DNA from: Dama dama
Lineage: Eukaryota; Chordata; Mammalia; Artiodactyla; Cervidae
Direction: 5' to 3'
Assembly (NCBI RefSeq): GCF_033118175.1
Contig: NC_083681.1
Coordinates: 12,542,001-12,606,000, forward strand
Length of the DNA: 64,000 bases
Position 1 is the first letter of the stretch, and each line of letters opens with the position of its first letter. The notes below the pieces were generated by a model. The model saw only the letters and a list, made by a program, of their open reading frames with translations. It ran no database searches and was not told the origin of the DNA. The position numbers and the translations under genes are program-made. Positions 44,717 through 56,222 of the stretch are shown here, piece after piece.

Positions 44717-44852
44717 AGCAAAGAACCCACATGCTTCCACACGAAAAACAAAACACAAGACCAAAGCAACATTGTAACAAATTAAACAAAGACTTTAAAA
44801 GTGGTCCACATCAAAAATCTTTTTAAAAAATATTCAAATGTATAAACGTAAA

Positions 44853-45026
44853 GTGAAAGTTGCTCAGTAGTGTCTGACTCTTTGCAACCCAAAGAATTCT
44901 CCAGGCCAGAATGCTGGAGTGGGTAGCCTTTCCTTTCTCCAGGGGATCTTCCCAACCCAGGGATCCAACCCAGGTCTCCCACATTGCAGGCAGATTCGTT
45001 GCTAGCTGAACCACAAGGAAAATCCA
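44853..45026 (-). mobile_element. Bov-tA SINE, full unit of a partial dimer
   Basis: Reverse orientation from gtgaaagttgctcagtagtg to the head ctgaaccacaaggaaaatcc. It directly abuts a second, truncated Bov-tA of the same orientation. Confidence 0.87.
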
Positions 45027-45145
45027 ACAATACTGGAGTGGGTAGCCTATCCATTCTCTAGCGGATCTTCCAGACTCAGGAACTGAACCAGGGACTTATG
45101 CACTGCAGGTGCATTCTTTTCTAACTGAACTATCAGGGAAGCCCC
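45027..45145 (-). mobile_element. Bov-tA SINE, truncated second unit
   Basis: Begins inside the SINE (aatactggagtgggtagcct) and ends with a complete head (tcagggaagcccc). The tail half is missing. Near-matching 13-bp flanks gtataaa(c/a)gtaaa lie at 44840-44852 and 45158-45170, suggesting that both units arrived together. Confidence 0.82.
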
Positions 45146-45170
45146 TGATAAATATGAGTATAAAAGTAAA

Positions 45171-47745
45171 CTAAATTAAATTTGGTGTTTAGCTCAAGTC
45201 TGTCCTGAAATAATTTATATGCTTTAGAGTATTTTGAACCTAAGTTTTAAAATTATTATTCCTAGCTGTAATAAATATATAAGCTTCACATAACTTAATC
45301 AGTCTCATTAGATACTTTTATATAAATCTTACTTCTACTTTTAGTCTTATATTAAAGTACTGAAAACTCAAAGTATTTATTTAAAAATTTATCTTCTTTG
45401 ACATAAACTCTTCTCTGATATTTTTGTCTTTTGAAAATTTATTGTAATTTATTATTGTTGTACCATCAATAGATAACAATTGAGATCTGCATTAACAAAG
45501 CAATATGCTACGAGTTGACTCTGACCCATTTGAAAACCATTAATAGGCATTTTTAAAGCTGACTGACCTATCATGAGAATTGGACTTCAAGTCATAGTGC
45601 ATGACCTTTAATGTGACATATGTTCAATCTATATGACAATGGCAACAGATTGATGTCTTGTTTTGAGTCAGTGATAATTAATTTATTTTGGTTTCCAATC
45701 ACTGTGTCTTTAGAGTTTTAGACTTAGACTTTTCTAAGATTACTTTGGACTCTAAAGATAAAGCAATGATTAATTAACTCCCTTGAACTTATTTTAAATG
45801 TTTGTAAACTTTTCTATGCACTTGTACTCTTATTACATACATTTTTTTCCTAAGTTGATGTAGAAAACTATAAACATCACAAAAAAGAAAATAAAAAACT
45901 TGTCTAAATTTAATTGATTAGAATGTCTTGATAAAATGTGTTTGATAATTTCTTTTCTGTAATCACAAGCCTTTTCCGCTATGATGAGATATTTTGATGG
46001 CTTTATAAATATATTTGTGTATAACCTTACAGAGTATATCATAGATTCATATACAATATATTGTTGAGCTGCAAAGCAAACCTGTAAAACAGGAACTGGT
46101 ATTGCTAAATGCACATAGTCAGCAGTTGCCTAGAAACCCCCAGTTTTTATCACTAGAATTTACTCATTCAGTTTTATTGAAGTGAAAATCATTTAAATTC
46201 ACATATCACTTGTGGGAAAACCCACATGCTGTTTACCTCAGTATCTCTTAGAATACTGAAAGCTTGTAGGTTTCCTAGTTACTTCTCTCTCAAATTACTA
46301 ACACCTACTGAATGCTTGATTTTACTAGGCTCTCATCTTATGGTTGGTTACTGCTCTGCCATAACTAAAGACTAAAAACAAGCTCATGTTTTACTGACTT
46401 ACTGGAACTTTTAAGACAGTAGTTATAAAACAATATCTTACAGGAGAAACTTAAATCCTTGTTTGTAAAAATCCTTTGGCCATTTCTGCTCCCCTTACTG
46501 AATGTCATTTTTTCCCATGTTACTTTGTGGCCCTGTGATTATTTAGCCTTTTCACATTTTTCTATCTCATTCATCACCCCTTTCTTAAGATAATATCTTG
46601 GGAATTCAATTTCATGTTCTTATAAAAAAAAAAGTAACCAATTTCTTGACTCCTGATCACTCTCCACATATCTAATGATTAATTAACAGACTCGAGCAAA
46701 CCAACACCCAACCACTCTGGATCTAACTGTTCAGCATACATAAGATCTGGCAAAGGCTTTGAATAATCTTCTTCTTCACTCCCTGAAGTAAGTGTAATGA
46801 AGCAACATAGAACTGAGTTTCTCACTGATATACATTATCCCATTTTTTTAGCAAGTATTTTTATTAACAGATGCAGTATTTTTTATTAACAGCAGTATTT
46901 CACTTCCAACTCTAATTCATTTTGAAGAAATGACCTCTAAATTGATGGAACTATTTTAATGGAAAGATACTAAAGGTGTGTATCTAGACATAAATCTTAG
47001 TTCCTTCCCTGGGTTCTTTCCTCTTTTTTAAGTCTTTTAATTGATTTCTAGTGATATTGATGTATTTAAGATAGACACACTTATTTAGGCACTTTAGAAA
47101 TATAATATGCAGGAATATAACATGAGAAAGCTCAAAGTTATGCATAATTGCTCAAAAGTTAAATGAGATGTATTTGAAATTGTTCAAAAACAGGTTTTGG
47201 CCATTTAAAAAGTGATTGCTGTCAGCTTCAATCAGGAAGACAGAGCAAGTGCCTACTTACTGAAATAGAAGGAAGTAAACAGTTTTCATTATGTCTGAAA
47301 TTGACCTATAGAGCTGAAATAGAAGGGTCTCAAGTAAGGTTAAAGAAATCTCCTCTTCATCCCCTAAAGCATTATAAATAAGGGAATCTGGGAGATATAC
47401 CAGAGAGGATAAGAAGATGTAGTTCCCCTTCGGTTCCATGTCTTTTTCTCAAGAAATGTTAAACAAAAAGCTATCATGAGAGGAGTGGGCGGTAAAGCAG
47501 CTTATTGGAAGATTATCTTCTTTTTCACTGAATTTTAGAAAGTAGAACACAGTAGAGAAGCATTCATCTTAACCTAATCCATCTATTCTCAGCTAAGAGG
47601 CACATCTAGGGCTCAGGTAGTGAATTATGGGATTTGTAATGAGGTGGGGCCCAGAAAGCAACAGGCAAGATCAGCACTGAATTTAGAACTAGTTCCCAAG
47701 GCTGGCTGCGGCTGTCTACATTGTGGCATTTGGGGGCAAGAGATA
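45171..47745. other. AT-rich unique DNA, about 2.6 kb
   Basis: No gene or firmly assignable repeat. A short imperfect tandem repeat of a tatttttattaacag-like unit occurs at 46855-46905. Confidence 0.5.
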
Positions 47746-47747
47746 AT

Positions 47748-47855
47748 GAAATGTTTCTCAAAGAGTATCCCAAGGCCATTGGCAGCAAAAGACATAGTAG
47801 ATTTTCAAAGTGCACTTTTATGGCTCATATCAGGCTTCTTAAGCCAGAATCTCTG
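47748..47855 (+). mobile_element. Possible MER5-type hAT remnant
   Basis: tgtttctcaaagagtatccc and cttaagccagaatctctgta resemble MER5-type hAT elements in the right order. Too diverged to be sure. Confidence 0.35.
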
Positions 47856-48024
47856 TAGATAAAAAATGTGTGATTTTACTGTGATTCATAGACACTAAAA
47901 TGTGAGAATAGCTGCTGTGCATGAATGCATCAGTGCCTATAATAGAGCATGGCTGGAGAAACAAGAGAGCTAGTCCTAAATTCACAGAGAAGCATAAGGG
48001 CATTTGAGAATAACGGAGACCCTT

Positions 48025-48163
48025 GCTGCTGCTGCTGCTGCTAAGTCGCCTCAGTCGTGTCCGACTCTGTGCAACCCCAGAGACGGCAGCCCACCAGGCT
48101 CCCCTGTCCCTGGGATTCTCCAGGCAAGAACACTGGAGTGGGTTGCCATTTCCTTCTCCAAAT
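48025..48163 (-). mobile_element. Bov-A monomer SINE with TSD
   Basis: A single Bov-A unit in reverse, starting with its (CTG)n tail (gctgctgctgctgctgctaa) and ending ttgccatttccttctccaaa. The 10-bp duplication ggagaccctt is exact (48015-48024 and 48164-48173). Most Bov-A in the window are dimers or parts of Bov-tA. Confidence 0.9.
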
Positions 48164-48266
48164 GGAGACCCTTAGATTCTAATATAATCTAGTAACCAGG
48201 AAGCAGGTCTAGTAGATTAAAACTCAGAATTTCAAGGCACGAGAAAACAGATTTCCCAGGCAAAAA

Positions 48267-48648
48267 TCAGTTCAGTTCAGTTGCTTAGTCATGTCGGACT
48301 CTGAAACCCCATGGACTGTAGCACACTAGGCTTCCCTGACCGTCACCAACTCTCAGAGCTTGCTCAAACTCATGTCCTTCTCGTCAGTGATGCCATCCAA
48401 CCATCTCATCCTCTGTCCTCCCCTTCTCCTCCTGCCTTCAATCTGCCCCAGCATCAGGATCTTTTCTAGGGAGTCAGTTCTTCCCATCAGGTGGCCATAG
48501 TATTGTAGTTTCAGCTTCAGCATTAGTCCTTTCAATGAATATTCAGGACTGATCTCCTTTAGGATGCACTGGTTTGATCTCCTTGCAGTCCAAGGGACTC
48601 TCAAGAGTCTTCTCCAACACCACAGTTCAAAAGCATCAATTCTTCAGC
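48267..48648 (-). mobile_element. BovB 3' fragment
   Basis: Reverse BovB tail and ORF C-terminus from cagttcagttcagttgctta to caaaagcatcaattcttcag. The C-terminal frame is partly open (48353-48604, RSNQCILKEISPEYSLKGLM). Followed at once by a short Bov-A-like piece. Confidence 0.88.
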
Positions 48649-48690
48649 ACAGGAATACTGGATTGTGTTACCATTTCCTTCTCCAGGGAA
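48649..48690 (-). mobile_element. Short Bov-A/Bov-tA-like piece joined to the BovB
   Basis: aggaatactggattgtgtta and ccatttccttctccagg match the internal part of Bov-A but not the BovB sequence expected next, so this is a junction of two elements. Confidence 0.6.
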
Positions 48691-49027
48691 CTAGAAAGCT
48701 ATGTGCCTGCAAACATGATTAAATAAAATAAAAACTTATAGTGGGAGTAAAAACTTGAAGTTAGATAAGGAGAAGCAAGTCAAAACTCCGAGAAGCTGTA
48801 GATCTTCTAACATTCTTGCTTAAATTGGTTTTTCATTTTCTATAAAATTTATATAGATACAATATACATTTCTGTAGTCTTTCAGTGAAGAACTTGGTTT
48901 AAATCTAAAAAAAAAATACAATAGTTACATGAAGAACAAGTCTCTCTGATCTCAATTTTCATTTCTAAATAGATTAAATTTCCAAATCTCTATTACCAGA
49001 AAGCATGGCTTAGTGGCATTATTGTGT
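48691..49027. other. AT-rich spacer
   Basis: Nothing recognised. Confidence 0.4.
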
Positions 49028-49236
49028 GTGTACTCAGTCACTTCAGTCGTGTCCAACTCTTTACGACCCTATGGACTGTAGCCCACCAGACTCCTCTGTC
49101 CACGGGTTTCTCCAGGCAAAAACACTGGAATGGGTTTCCATGCCCTCCTCCAGGGGATTTTCCAAGCCCAGGGTTTGAATCTGTGTCTCCTGCATTGTGG
49201 ACAGATTCTTTATCATCTGAGCCACTGGGGAAGGCC
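49028..49236 (-). mobile_element. Bov-tA SINE
   Basis: Reverse complete unit from gtactcagtcacttcagtcg to the head gccactggggaaggcc. TSD uncertain. Confidence 0.87.
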
Positions 49237-49389
49237 AGTGACAATATTACCCAATATAAATTCTAATTAGTGCAATGTCATTACTGAAGTTGAGAGGAGC
49301 TCGTTCTAGTAATAACAAATAGAAAACTATGGGCATCGCAAACTAAAATCCATATCAAAAACAACTAGTATTAAATATATCTTACATCT

Positions 49390-50248
49390 CTTTAATTTGT
49401 CTCTTAAAATTGAAATAGAGTTGATGTATTTGTTAGTTTCAGGGGTGCAGCAGATTGATTGGACATCTAAATACATTAAAAAAGTTACTGCCACAGTAAT
49501 CTAGGTACTATCTGTCCTCATACATAGTTATTATACTATTGATCATATTCCTTATGCTATATAATGCATCTCCATGATTATTTATTTTATAACTAGAAGT
49601 CTATACAGCTTAATTCTCTTCACTGTATATTAATTTTGTATCCTGTCAATTTACTGGATTCAGTAAATTTAAAAGTTTTTTTTTTTTTGGTAGAGTCATA
49701 AGAATTTTCTACATATGGTATCATTTCATCAGCAAATAGTGACTTCCTCCTTTAAAAATTGGATCCATTTTTTTTTTTTTTTGTTTCAGTTGATTGTTTT
49801 GGTTAAAATAAAGTTGAATAAAAGTATGAGTGAGAATCCTTGTCTTTTTCCTGATCTTAGAGTAAATGCTTTCAACTTTTCGTCATTGAGAATGACGTTA
49901 CCTGTGGGCTTATCATGTACGGCCTCTATTCTTTTGAAGTTTGATAGAATGTGTGGTAGAATTCACCTGTGAATCCATTTGGTCCTGAAATTTGTAGGGA
50001 GTCTTAAAACTTTTGATTCAATTTTGGTAATAATCAGCCTGTTTATATTTTATATTTCTTCCTAATTCAGTTTCAGGAGGTTGTATACTTCTAAGATTTT
50101 ATCCATTTCTTCTAAGTTTTCCAGTTTGTCGCTATATAAATGTTCATAGTAATGTCTTCATATTTTTTACATTTCTGAAGTGTTGGTTGTAACGTCTCTT
50201 GTTTAACTTCTGATTTATCTTTTAGGTTCTGTCTCGTTTTCTTTCAAG
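49390..50248 (-). mobile_element. Old L1 (L1M-type), 3' UTR and RT part
   Basis: 49.39-49.62 kb is antisense L1 3' UTR (ttgatgtatttgttagtttc, cacagtaatctaggtactat). From about 49.63 kb it is antisense ORF2 RT (gagaatccttgtctttttcc, atgacgttacctgtgggctt, gtgaatccatttggtcctga). The ORF2 C-terminus expected between them is missing. Highly diverged. Confidence 0.75.
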
Positions 50249-50258
50249 GAGTCTAACT

Positions 50259-50430
50259 GTTGTTGTTCTGTAGCTCAGCGGACTGCAGCAAGCCAGGCTT
50301 CTCTGTCCTTCACCATCTCCAGGAGTTTGCTCAAACTGGCAGCTTTTTCTCTCTCTTCTTCCTCCTTCATCAAGAGGCCCTTTAGCTCTTCTTCACTTTC
50401 TGCCATAAGGGTGATGTCATTTGCATATCT
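50259..50430 (-). mobile_element. 172-bp internally deleted BovB with TSD
   Basis: The left ~80 bp is the BovB 3' end (gactgcagcaagccaggctt, ctccaggagtttgctcaaac). The right ~90 bp is the RT-palm region (ttcatcaagaggccctttag, tctgccataagggtgatgtc). About 600 bp between them is absent. The exact 10-bp duplication gagtctaact flanks it (50249-50258 and 50431-50440) and the host L1 is otherwise continuous. Confidence 0.85.
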
Positions 50431-50440
50431 GAGTCTAACT

Positions 50441-51298
50441 AAGTTTATCAATTTGCTTATCTTTTCAAAAAACCAGCTTTGAAACCAGCGGTTTCATTGA
50501 TCTTTTTATTTATTTATTTTTTTAGTCTTTGTTTCATTTATACATACTCCAATATCTGTTATTTCCTTTCTTCTAATAACTTGAATTTTTAAAAAATTAA
50601 TTCCTTTAGGTATAGGTTAGATTGTTCATTTGAGATTTTCATTGTTTCTAAAGTAGGTCTGAATTTCTGTAAACTTCCCTTGTTGAACTGGATTTGATGT
50701 TTCCCACTGATTTAAAAATGTTGTCTTTTAATTTTCATTTGTTTCTGAGTGTTTGCTAATTTCCTCCTTGATTTTTTAACAACCCGTCAGTTGTTTAGTG
50801 CCATAGTAGCATATCATTTAAACTCCACAAGTTTAAGTTTTTTCCCCAACAGTTAATTTTTAGTCTTACAACATTATCATTGGACAAGATGCTTAATATC
50901 CTTCATTCTTATTTAACTTATTAACACTTGCTTTATGACCTAGCTTGTGATCCATCTGCCAGAAAATTCCATGTATATTTAAAAAGAATATGTATATTAC
51001 TGTTTTTTAATGGAATGTTGTCTATATAATTCTTAAATCAACTGATGTAATATGTCAGTTAAAGCCAATCTTTCTTTATTGATTTTACTCTCTGTAAGAT
51101 CTTTCCATTAATGTAAGTGGGGTGTTAAAGTTCCTTAATATTATTTTATTACTGTCAATGTCTCCCTTTATATTTGTTAATATTTGGTTTGTGTATTTAG
51201 TTGCTTTTATTTTGGATGCACATATATTTACAAATATTATATCTTCTTCTTGGATTGATCCCATTGTCATTTTGTAACATCTTTTTGTGTCTTGCTAC
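50441..51298 (-). mobile_element. Old L1 ORF2 endonuclease/RT region, middle part
   Basis: Antisense ORF2 continuing from the mini-BovB (aaaccagctttgaaaccagc, tttgtgatccatctgccaga-type phrases, tcttccattaatgtaagtgg). Many stops. Confidence 0.72.
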
Positions 51299-51299
51299 C

Positions 51300-51492
51300 T
51301 GAGTGAAAGTTGCTCAATTGTGTCTGACTCTTTGCGACCCCATGGACTATAGAGTCCATGGAATTCTCCAGGCCAGAATACTGGAATAGGTACCTTTCCC
51401 TTTTGCAGGGGATCTTCCCAACCCAGGGATCGAACCCAGATGTCCCAAATTGCAAACGGATTCTTTAACAGCTAAGCCACCTGGGAAGCCCT
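51300..51492 (-). mobile_element. Bov-tA SINE inside old L1
   Basis: Reverse unit from gagtgaaagttgctcaattg to the head taagccacctgggaagccc. L1 resumes with tctcgttacagtccttgttt. The flanks tcttgctac and tctcgttac differ at two positions and look like an aged TSD. Confidence 0.87.
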
Positions 51493-54125
51493 CTCGTTAC
51501 AGTCCTTGTTTTAAAGTCTATTTTATCTAATATAAGTATTGCTATCTTAGCCTTTTAATTTGTTTCATTTCATTTGCATAGAATGCCTTTTTCATTTTCC
51601 TCACTTTCAGCTTGTATGTGTCTTCAGATTTGATGTGAGTCTCTTGTTGGCAGCACACACATGAATCTTGGTCTTTCATCCATTCAGCAGTTCTGTGTGT
51701 TAAATAGAGCATTTAATTCATTTGCATTTAACATAATTATTGATAGATGTACTTAGTGATCACATGTTGATTGCTTTCTGGTTGTTTTGTCATTCTTCTT
51801 TATTTCTGTATTCTTCCCTTGCTCATCTGCCTTGTGATCTGAAGACAATTTTTAAGTCTGTATTTGGATTAATTTCTCTCTATTTTTGTGTATCTATTAT
51901 ATGCTTTTGGTTTGTGGTTGCCAAATGTTTATTATTAAATCCTTTAAATTTTTGGTACATGTTTTAATTTGATGAGCTCTTAAACTCAAGATTAAGTTTA
52001 AGATTAAGATTGAAATCAGTTTTAAATTGCCCTACACTTTTACTTTTCCCCAAACATTTTATGGTTTTGATGTGATATTTCATGATTTTTATGTTTTAGT
52101 GTCTCTTAAATATTGACTGTGTCTATAGATGGTTTTACTCCTTTCATCTTTCAACCTTCCTACTACATTTATAAGTAGTTGATCTACTACTTTTACTCCA
52201 TGTTTGCCTTTACCAATGCAATTTTTCCCTTTCATATTTTTCATATGTCTTGTTATCTTTTCTTTTCTGCTTATAAAATAACTTACAACATTTCTTGTAA
52301 AGCTGGTTTAGTGGTGCTAATTTTTTTTATGTTTTTATGTCTGTAGTATCTTTTATTATTCCTTCAAATATAAATGGAATCCTTGGTGGATACAGCGTTC
52401 TTGGTTGTATTTCCCTTTCTTTACTTTAAAATATATCATACCACTCCTTTCTGACCTGCAGAGTTTATGATAAAAATCAGATGATGTAGCCTTATAGGAT
52501 TTCCATTGTACATGACTAGATGTTTTCCCTTGGTGCTTTTAGTATTTTGTTTATCTTTAATTTTTTCCATTTAACTGCAATTGACCTTGGTGTGATTCTT
52601 TTGGGGATGATCCTGTTTGGTACTCTCTGTGATTAATAGATCTGGATGTCTTATCTTTTTTCTTTCCCAGGTTTAGGAACATTTTCAGTTATTATTTCTT
52701 CAAATGAGTTATCTGCTTGTTTTTGTTTTTTTTTTCTTCTTCTTCTGGGATCCCTATAATACAAACATTAGTACATGTGATATTGTCTCAAATGTCCTTA
52801 AACTATCCTCATTTAAATTTTTTTCCCTCTTTTGCTTGGTTAATTTCTACTACTTTGTCTTTCAGATAGATGATCTGTTCTTCTGTAATATCTAAACTAG
52901 TATTGATTTCCTCTAGTATAATTTAAACTTCAGTTATTGTATTCTTCACCTTTTATTGATTCTTTTTCATGTATTATAGCTCTATGTTGAAGTTCTCACT
53001 GTGTTTTATTTCTTTCTGAAATCATTAGGCGTCTTTATAATCATTATCTTAAACTTTTTATCTGGTAGATTGCTTTTTCTCTAGCCATGTTTAGGTCTTT
53101 TTCTGAGAATTTCATCTTCTTCCTTCATTTGGAGCATCTTTCTCTGTTTCATTTTGTCTAATTCTCTGTATTTACTTGTAAGTACTAGGTAGGTTTGTTA
53201 CATCTCTTGATACAGGAGAAATGGCCTTATGTAAAGATTTCCAATGCACCTATTAGCATGATTCCCTCTGGCTACCACAGCTAAATAATATAGGTGTGTC
53301 TCCTATGTGGGTTGCAGGACCCATCTGTTGTGTTGGGGCCAAATACAATAGAAACACTGGTAGTGAAGGTTGGCTCCAGGTCTAGTTGACTAAGATGTCC
53401 TGTCTCATGTGGCTTCCTTGGACTCTGGTGGGTGGGGGCAGTCTCCCCACACTCCTGGCTGTGCATGCTCAGGCCTGGCTGCTGCAGGCCTCAATAGGCT
53501 AGAGAAATGACTAATAGGCTCGCCAGTGTTGGTGTCAGCATGGTAAAACAAAATACCAAATGACTGATACCATCCTCTCAGTCCCCAGCAGCATCTCTGC
53601 CTATACGGGAGGCTCACCAAAATCAGTAAGTGGATCTGACCCAAGTACCTTTCAAACTCATGCTTTTTACTGGGACTCAGAGCGTGAATTTCTGAGCATG
53701 ATCTTTAGAAGCGTTCTCTCTTTCCAGTAATGCTCTGGCTCTACTGAATGAAGTTCCATTGTTTTTCAAACCTCAGCTTTCTGGGGACTGGTCTTTCTGT
53801 TGCTGAATTTCTTGGCTGAGACATTCAGTCCAGATGTGTGGCTAGGACCCCTCACTTAATGAAGAGAAACTCTGTGGTTGTGATATTCCTTCTGTTTGTG
53901 CTCAGGTGTATGGGTCTTGTCTAGGCTGCCTCTTTGTCCCTCCGACCCACTGACTGTGTCTCCTTCTTTATGTCTTCAATTGTGGAAAACCTTTTCTGTC
54001 AGCCTTTAAATTATTTCCATTGATTATTTTCATTCCTCTGTGAGTAGTTGTAATTTTCGTGTGCTTTTAGGAGGAGTTGAGTTTGGAGTCTTCCTACTTC
54101 ACCATCTTGATCTATCTGAGTCATA
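51493..54125 (-). mobile_element. Old L1, 5' part of ORF2, ORF1 and 5' UTR region
   Basis: Antisense endonuclease part (gtctattttatctaatataa, tttgatgtgagtctcttgtt, cagcacacac), then a diverged ORF1 region (about 52.4-53.2 kb). A more GC-rich 5' UTR-like part (53.25-54.12 kb) ends cttcaccatcttgatc, typical of an L1 5' end in reverse. The ORF1 and 5' UTR limits are uncertain. Confidence 0.65.
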
Positions 54126-54264
54126 AATTAAATTATTTGATTTTTTTCCTGACTAAATACAAGAATAAGCAAGAGTAGAATTTACTGTTCTCCCTTAATA
54201 TATAAAGAGAAAATGATAAAAATATAATTATTCATATAACACCATGAATACCTTTACTTTTAAT

Positions 54265-54428
54265 AGTCAAGCTGTTGTTGTTCAGTTGCGCAGTCATATC
54301 CGGCTCTTTGTGACCCGATGGACTGCAGCACACCAGGCTTCCCTGTCCTTCAACATCTCCCAGAGCTTGCTCAAGGTCAAGTCCATTGAGTTGGTAATGC
54401 CATCCAACCGTCTCATCCTCTGACTTCC
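54265..54428 (-). mobile_element. BovB 3' fragment with TSD
   Basis: gttgttgttcagttgcgcag, gactgcagcacaccaggctt and cagagcttgctcaaggtcaa, in reverse BovB order. The 8-bp duplication cttttaat lies at 54257-54264 and 54429-54436. Confidence 0.85.
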
Positions 54429-54571
54429 CTTTTAATGGGCATAGATATTTGTAACTAATACAGTGAACTTAAATAATAAACTTTGAAAATATAAAAGCAT
54501 CAATAGACTATTAGTACCTCATTACAGGTTTGGGGGTCAGCTAGGTTTAGGTAATAAACATATTACCAACT

Positions 54572-54808
54572 GGGTTTCCCAGGTGGCACGAGTTGTAAAG
54601 AATCTGCCTGCCAGTGCATAAGACCTAGGAGATGTGGGATCAGTCACTGAGTTGGGAAGATTCCCCTGAAGGAGGGCATGGACACCCACTCCAGCATTCT
54701 TGCCTGGAGAATCCCGTGGACCGAGAAGCCTGGTGGGCTATAGTCCACAGGGTTGCGCAGAGTAAGACACGACTGAACTGACATAGTGTACATGTACACA
54801 CACACACG
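54572..54808 (+). mobile_element. Bov-tA SINE with TSD
   Basis: Head gggtttcccaggtggcacga, aagaatctgcctgccagtgc, actccagcattcttgcctgg, tail gtaagacacgactgaactga with (AC)n. The 9-bp duplication ttaccaact lies at 54563-54571 and 54809-54817. Confidence 0.9.
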
Positions 54809-54817
54809 TTACCAACT

Positions 54818-55082
54818 AACAATAAGTGCTTGGTTCAGTACCAGTTATTTAAAGTTCCTAAATTGAGCAGTCTTTATCTTCCAAACAAGACTAACAGTAG
54901 TATTACTACAGGGTTATTGTGAGGATAAGAATAGTGCGTGTTATCTGGACAATAAACTTAATCATCAACATCATTCTTTTTTGTTGTCTTTGAAGGTACA
55001 AGTTAACTTGTGTTTTTGTTGTTATTTTATCTGCTGGGTGTATTTCTAATATTTTATTTGGGGAGGAGAATGATCTTATATC
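54818..55082. other. AT-rich spacer
   Basis: Nothing recognised. Confidence 0.4.
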
Positions 55083-55091
55083 TAAAGTGTG

Positions 55092-55247
55092 GGATGGGTA
55101 GGGAGGTGGGAGGGGGGTTCAGGATGGGGAACACATGTACAACCATGGTGGATTCACATCAATGTGTGGCAAAACCAATACAATGTTGTAAAGTAAAATA
55201 AATTAATTAATTAATTAAAAAATGGAATAAAATGAATAATAAAAAAA
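55092..55247 (+). mobile_element. L1 3' tail, second subfamily, with TSD
   Basis: gggatgggtagggaggtggg, gggttcaggatggggaacac, atgtacaaccatggtggatt and aaaaccaatacaatgttgta. The 3' UTR differs from the 1.9/15/36/56-kb copies and agrees with the L1 at 60.1 kb. The 9-bp duplication taaagtgtg lies at 55083-55091 and 55248-55256. Confidence 0.88.
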
Positions 55248-55256
55248 TAAAGTGTG

Positions 55257-55794
55257 AACACTATCTTGTATAGAGGAAATATTCTAAGAAATTCCTTAAC
55301 CAGAGAATATAAAACCTTGTTTCCTAGATGACCTCAGTTTGACCCATTCAGTCATTACATTATGTAGATGTACATAGAGCAGATATAGAAAAAATTAGAT
55401 ATTTGCTTTGTTTTAGCTAGTCTTAAACTTGGGAAGTAGACAAAACTAATATATACAAAAGGAGTACTGGCAAAATAGGCAAGAGATTGTTTTATTATTA
55501 GCAGATAATCTCTAATAAGCTATTTGGGGGCCTGAGGAATTTAACTTTTTTTATTCTAAGTAGTTGTTCTTAACTTCAGACAAAAGTATATCATAAAGTT
55601 GATTTGCCCCATATTCCTCACCATTGACCATATAACTTTGATACTAAGTGCAAATCATCCAATTCAACTAGTAGCCTGGATAGGCCATCATTTTCAAAAT
55701 TTAAACATTCAAAACCTAGTGAGAAATATATTTATATATGGACCCACAGTGCTTGTGCATGCACACACATGCAGTTACTAACATACATATTCGC
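55257..55794. other. Unique DNA
   Basis: No gene or repeat family recognised. A short (AC)-rich stretch precedes the next BovB. Confidence 0.45.
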
Positions 55795-55805
55795 ACACAC
55801 CTTAG

Positions 55806-56222
55806 GTCAGTTCAGTTCAGTCGCTCAATTGTGTCTGACTCTTTGTGACCACATGGACCGCAGCATGCCAGGCCTCTGTTCATCACCATCTCCCTGAGTA
55901 TACCCAAACTCAAGTCCATTGAGCTGGTGATGCCACCCAATGATCCCACCGTCTGTCGTCCCCTTCTCATACAGCCTTCAATCTTTCCCAGCATCAGGGT
56001 CTTTTCAAATGAGTCAGATCTGGCCAAATGAGTCAGTTTGGCCACCGCATCAGGTGGCCAAACTATTGGAGTTTCAGCTACAACATAAGTCCTTCCAGTG
56101 AATATTCAGGACTGATTTACTTGAGTATAGACTGGTTGGATCTCCTTTCAGTCAAAGGGACTCTTAAGAGTTTTATCCAAAAGAGTTCAAAAGCATCAAT
56201 TCTTCGGTGCTCAACTTTCTTT
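55806..56222 (-). mobile_element. Host BovB of a three-layer nest: 3' end
   Basis: Reverse BovB tail and C-terminus from gtcagttcagttcagtcgct to gtgctcaactttc, interrupted by an L1. A near-match TSD of the whole BovB is seen as acacaccttag (55795-55805) and acacacttag (62709-62718). Confidence 0.9.

Noticed and set aside
53281..53644. Proline- and histidine-rich ORFs in a GC-richer stretch, possibly an exon
   Set aside because: They fall in the antisense 5' UTR region of an old L1, and no splice-site or family evidence supports an exon.
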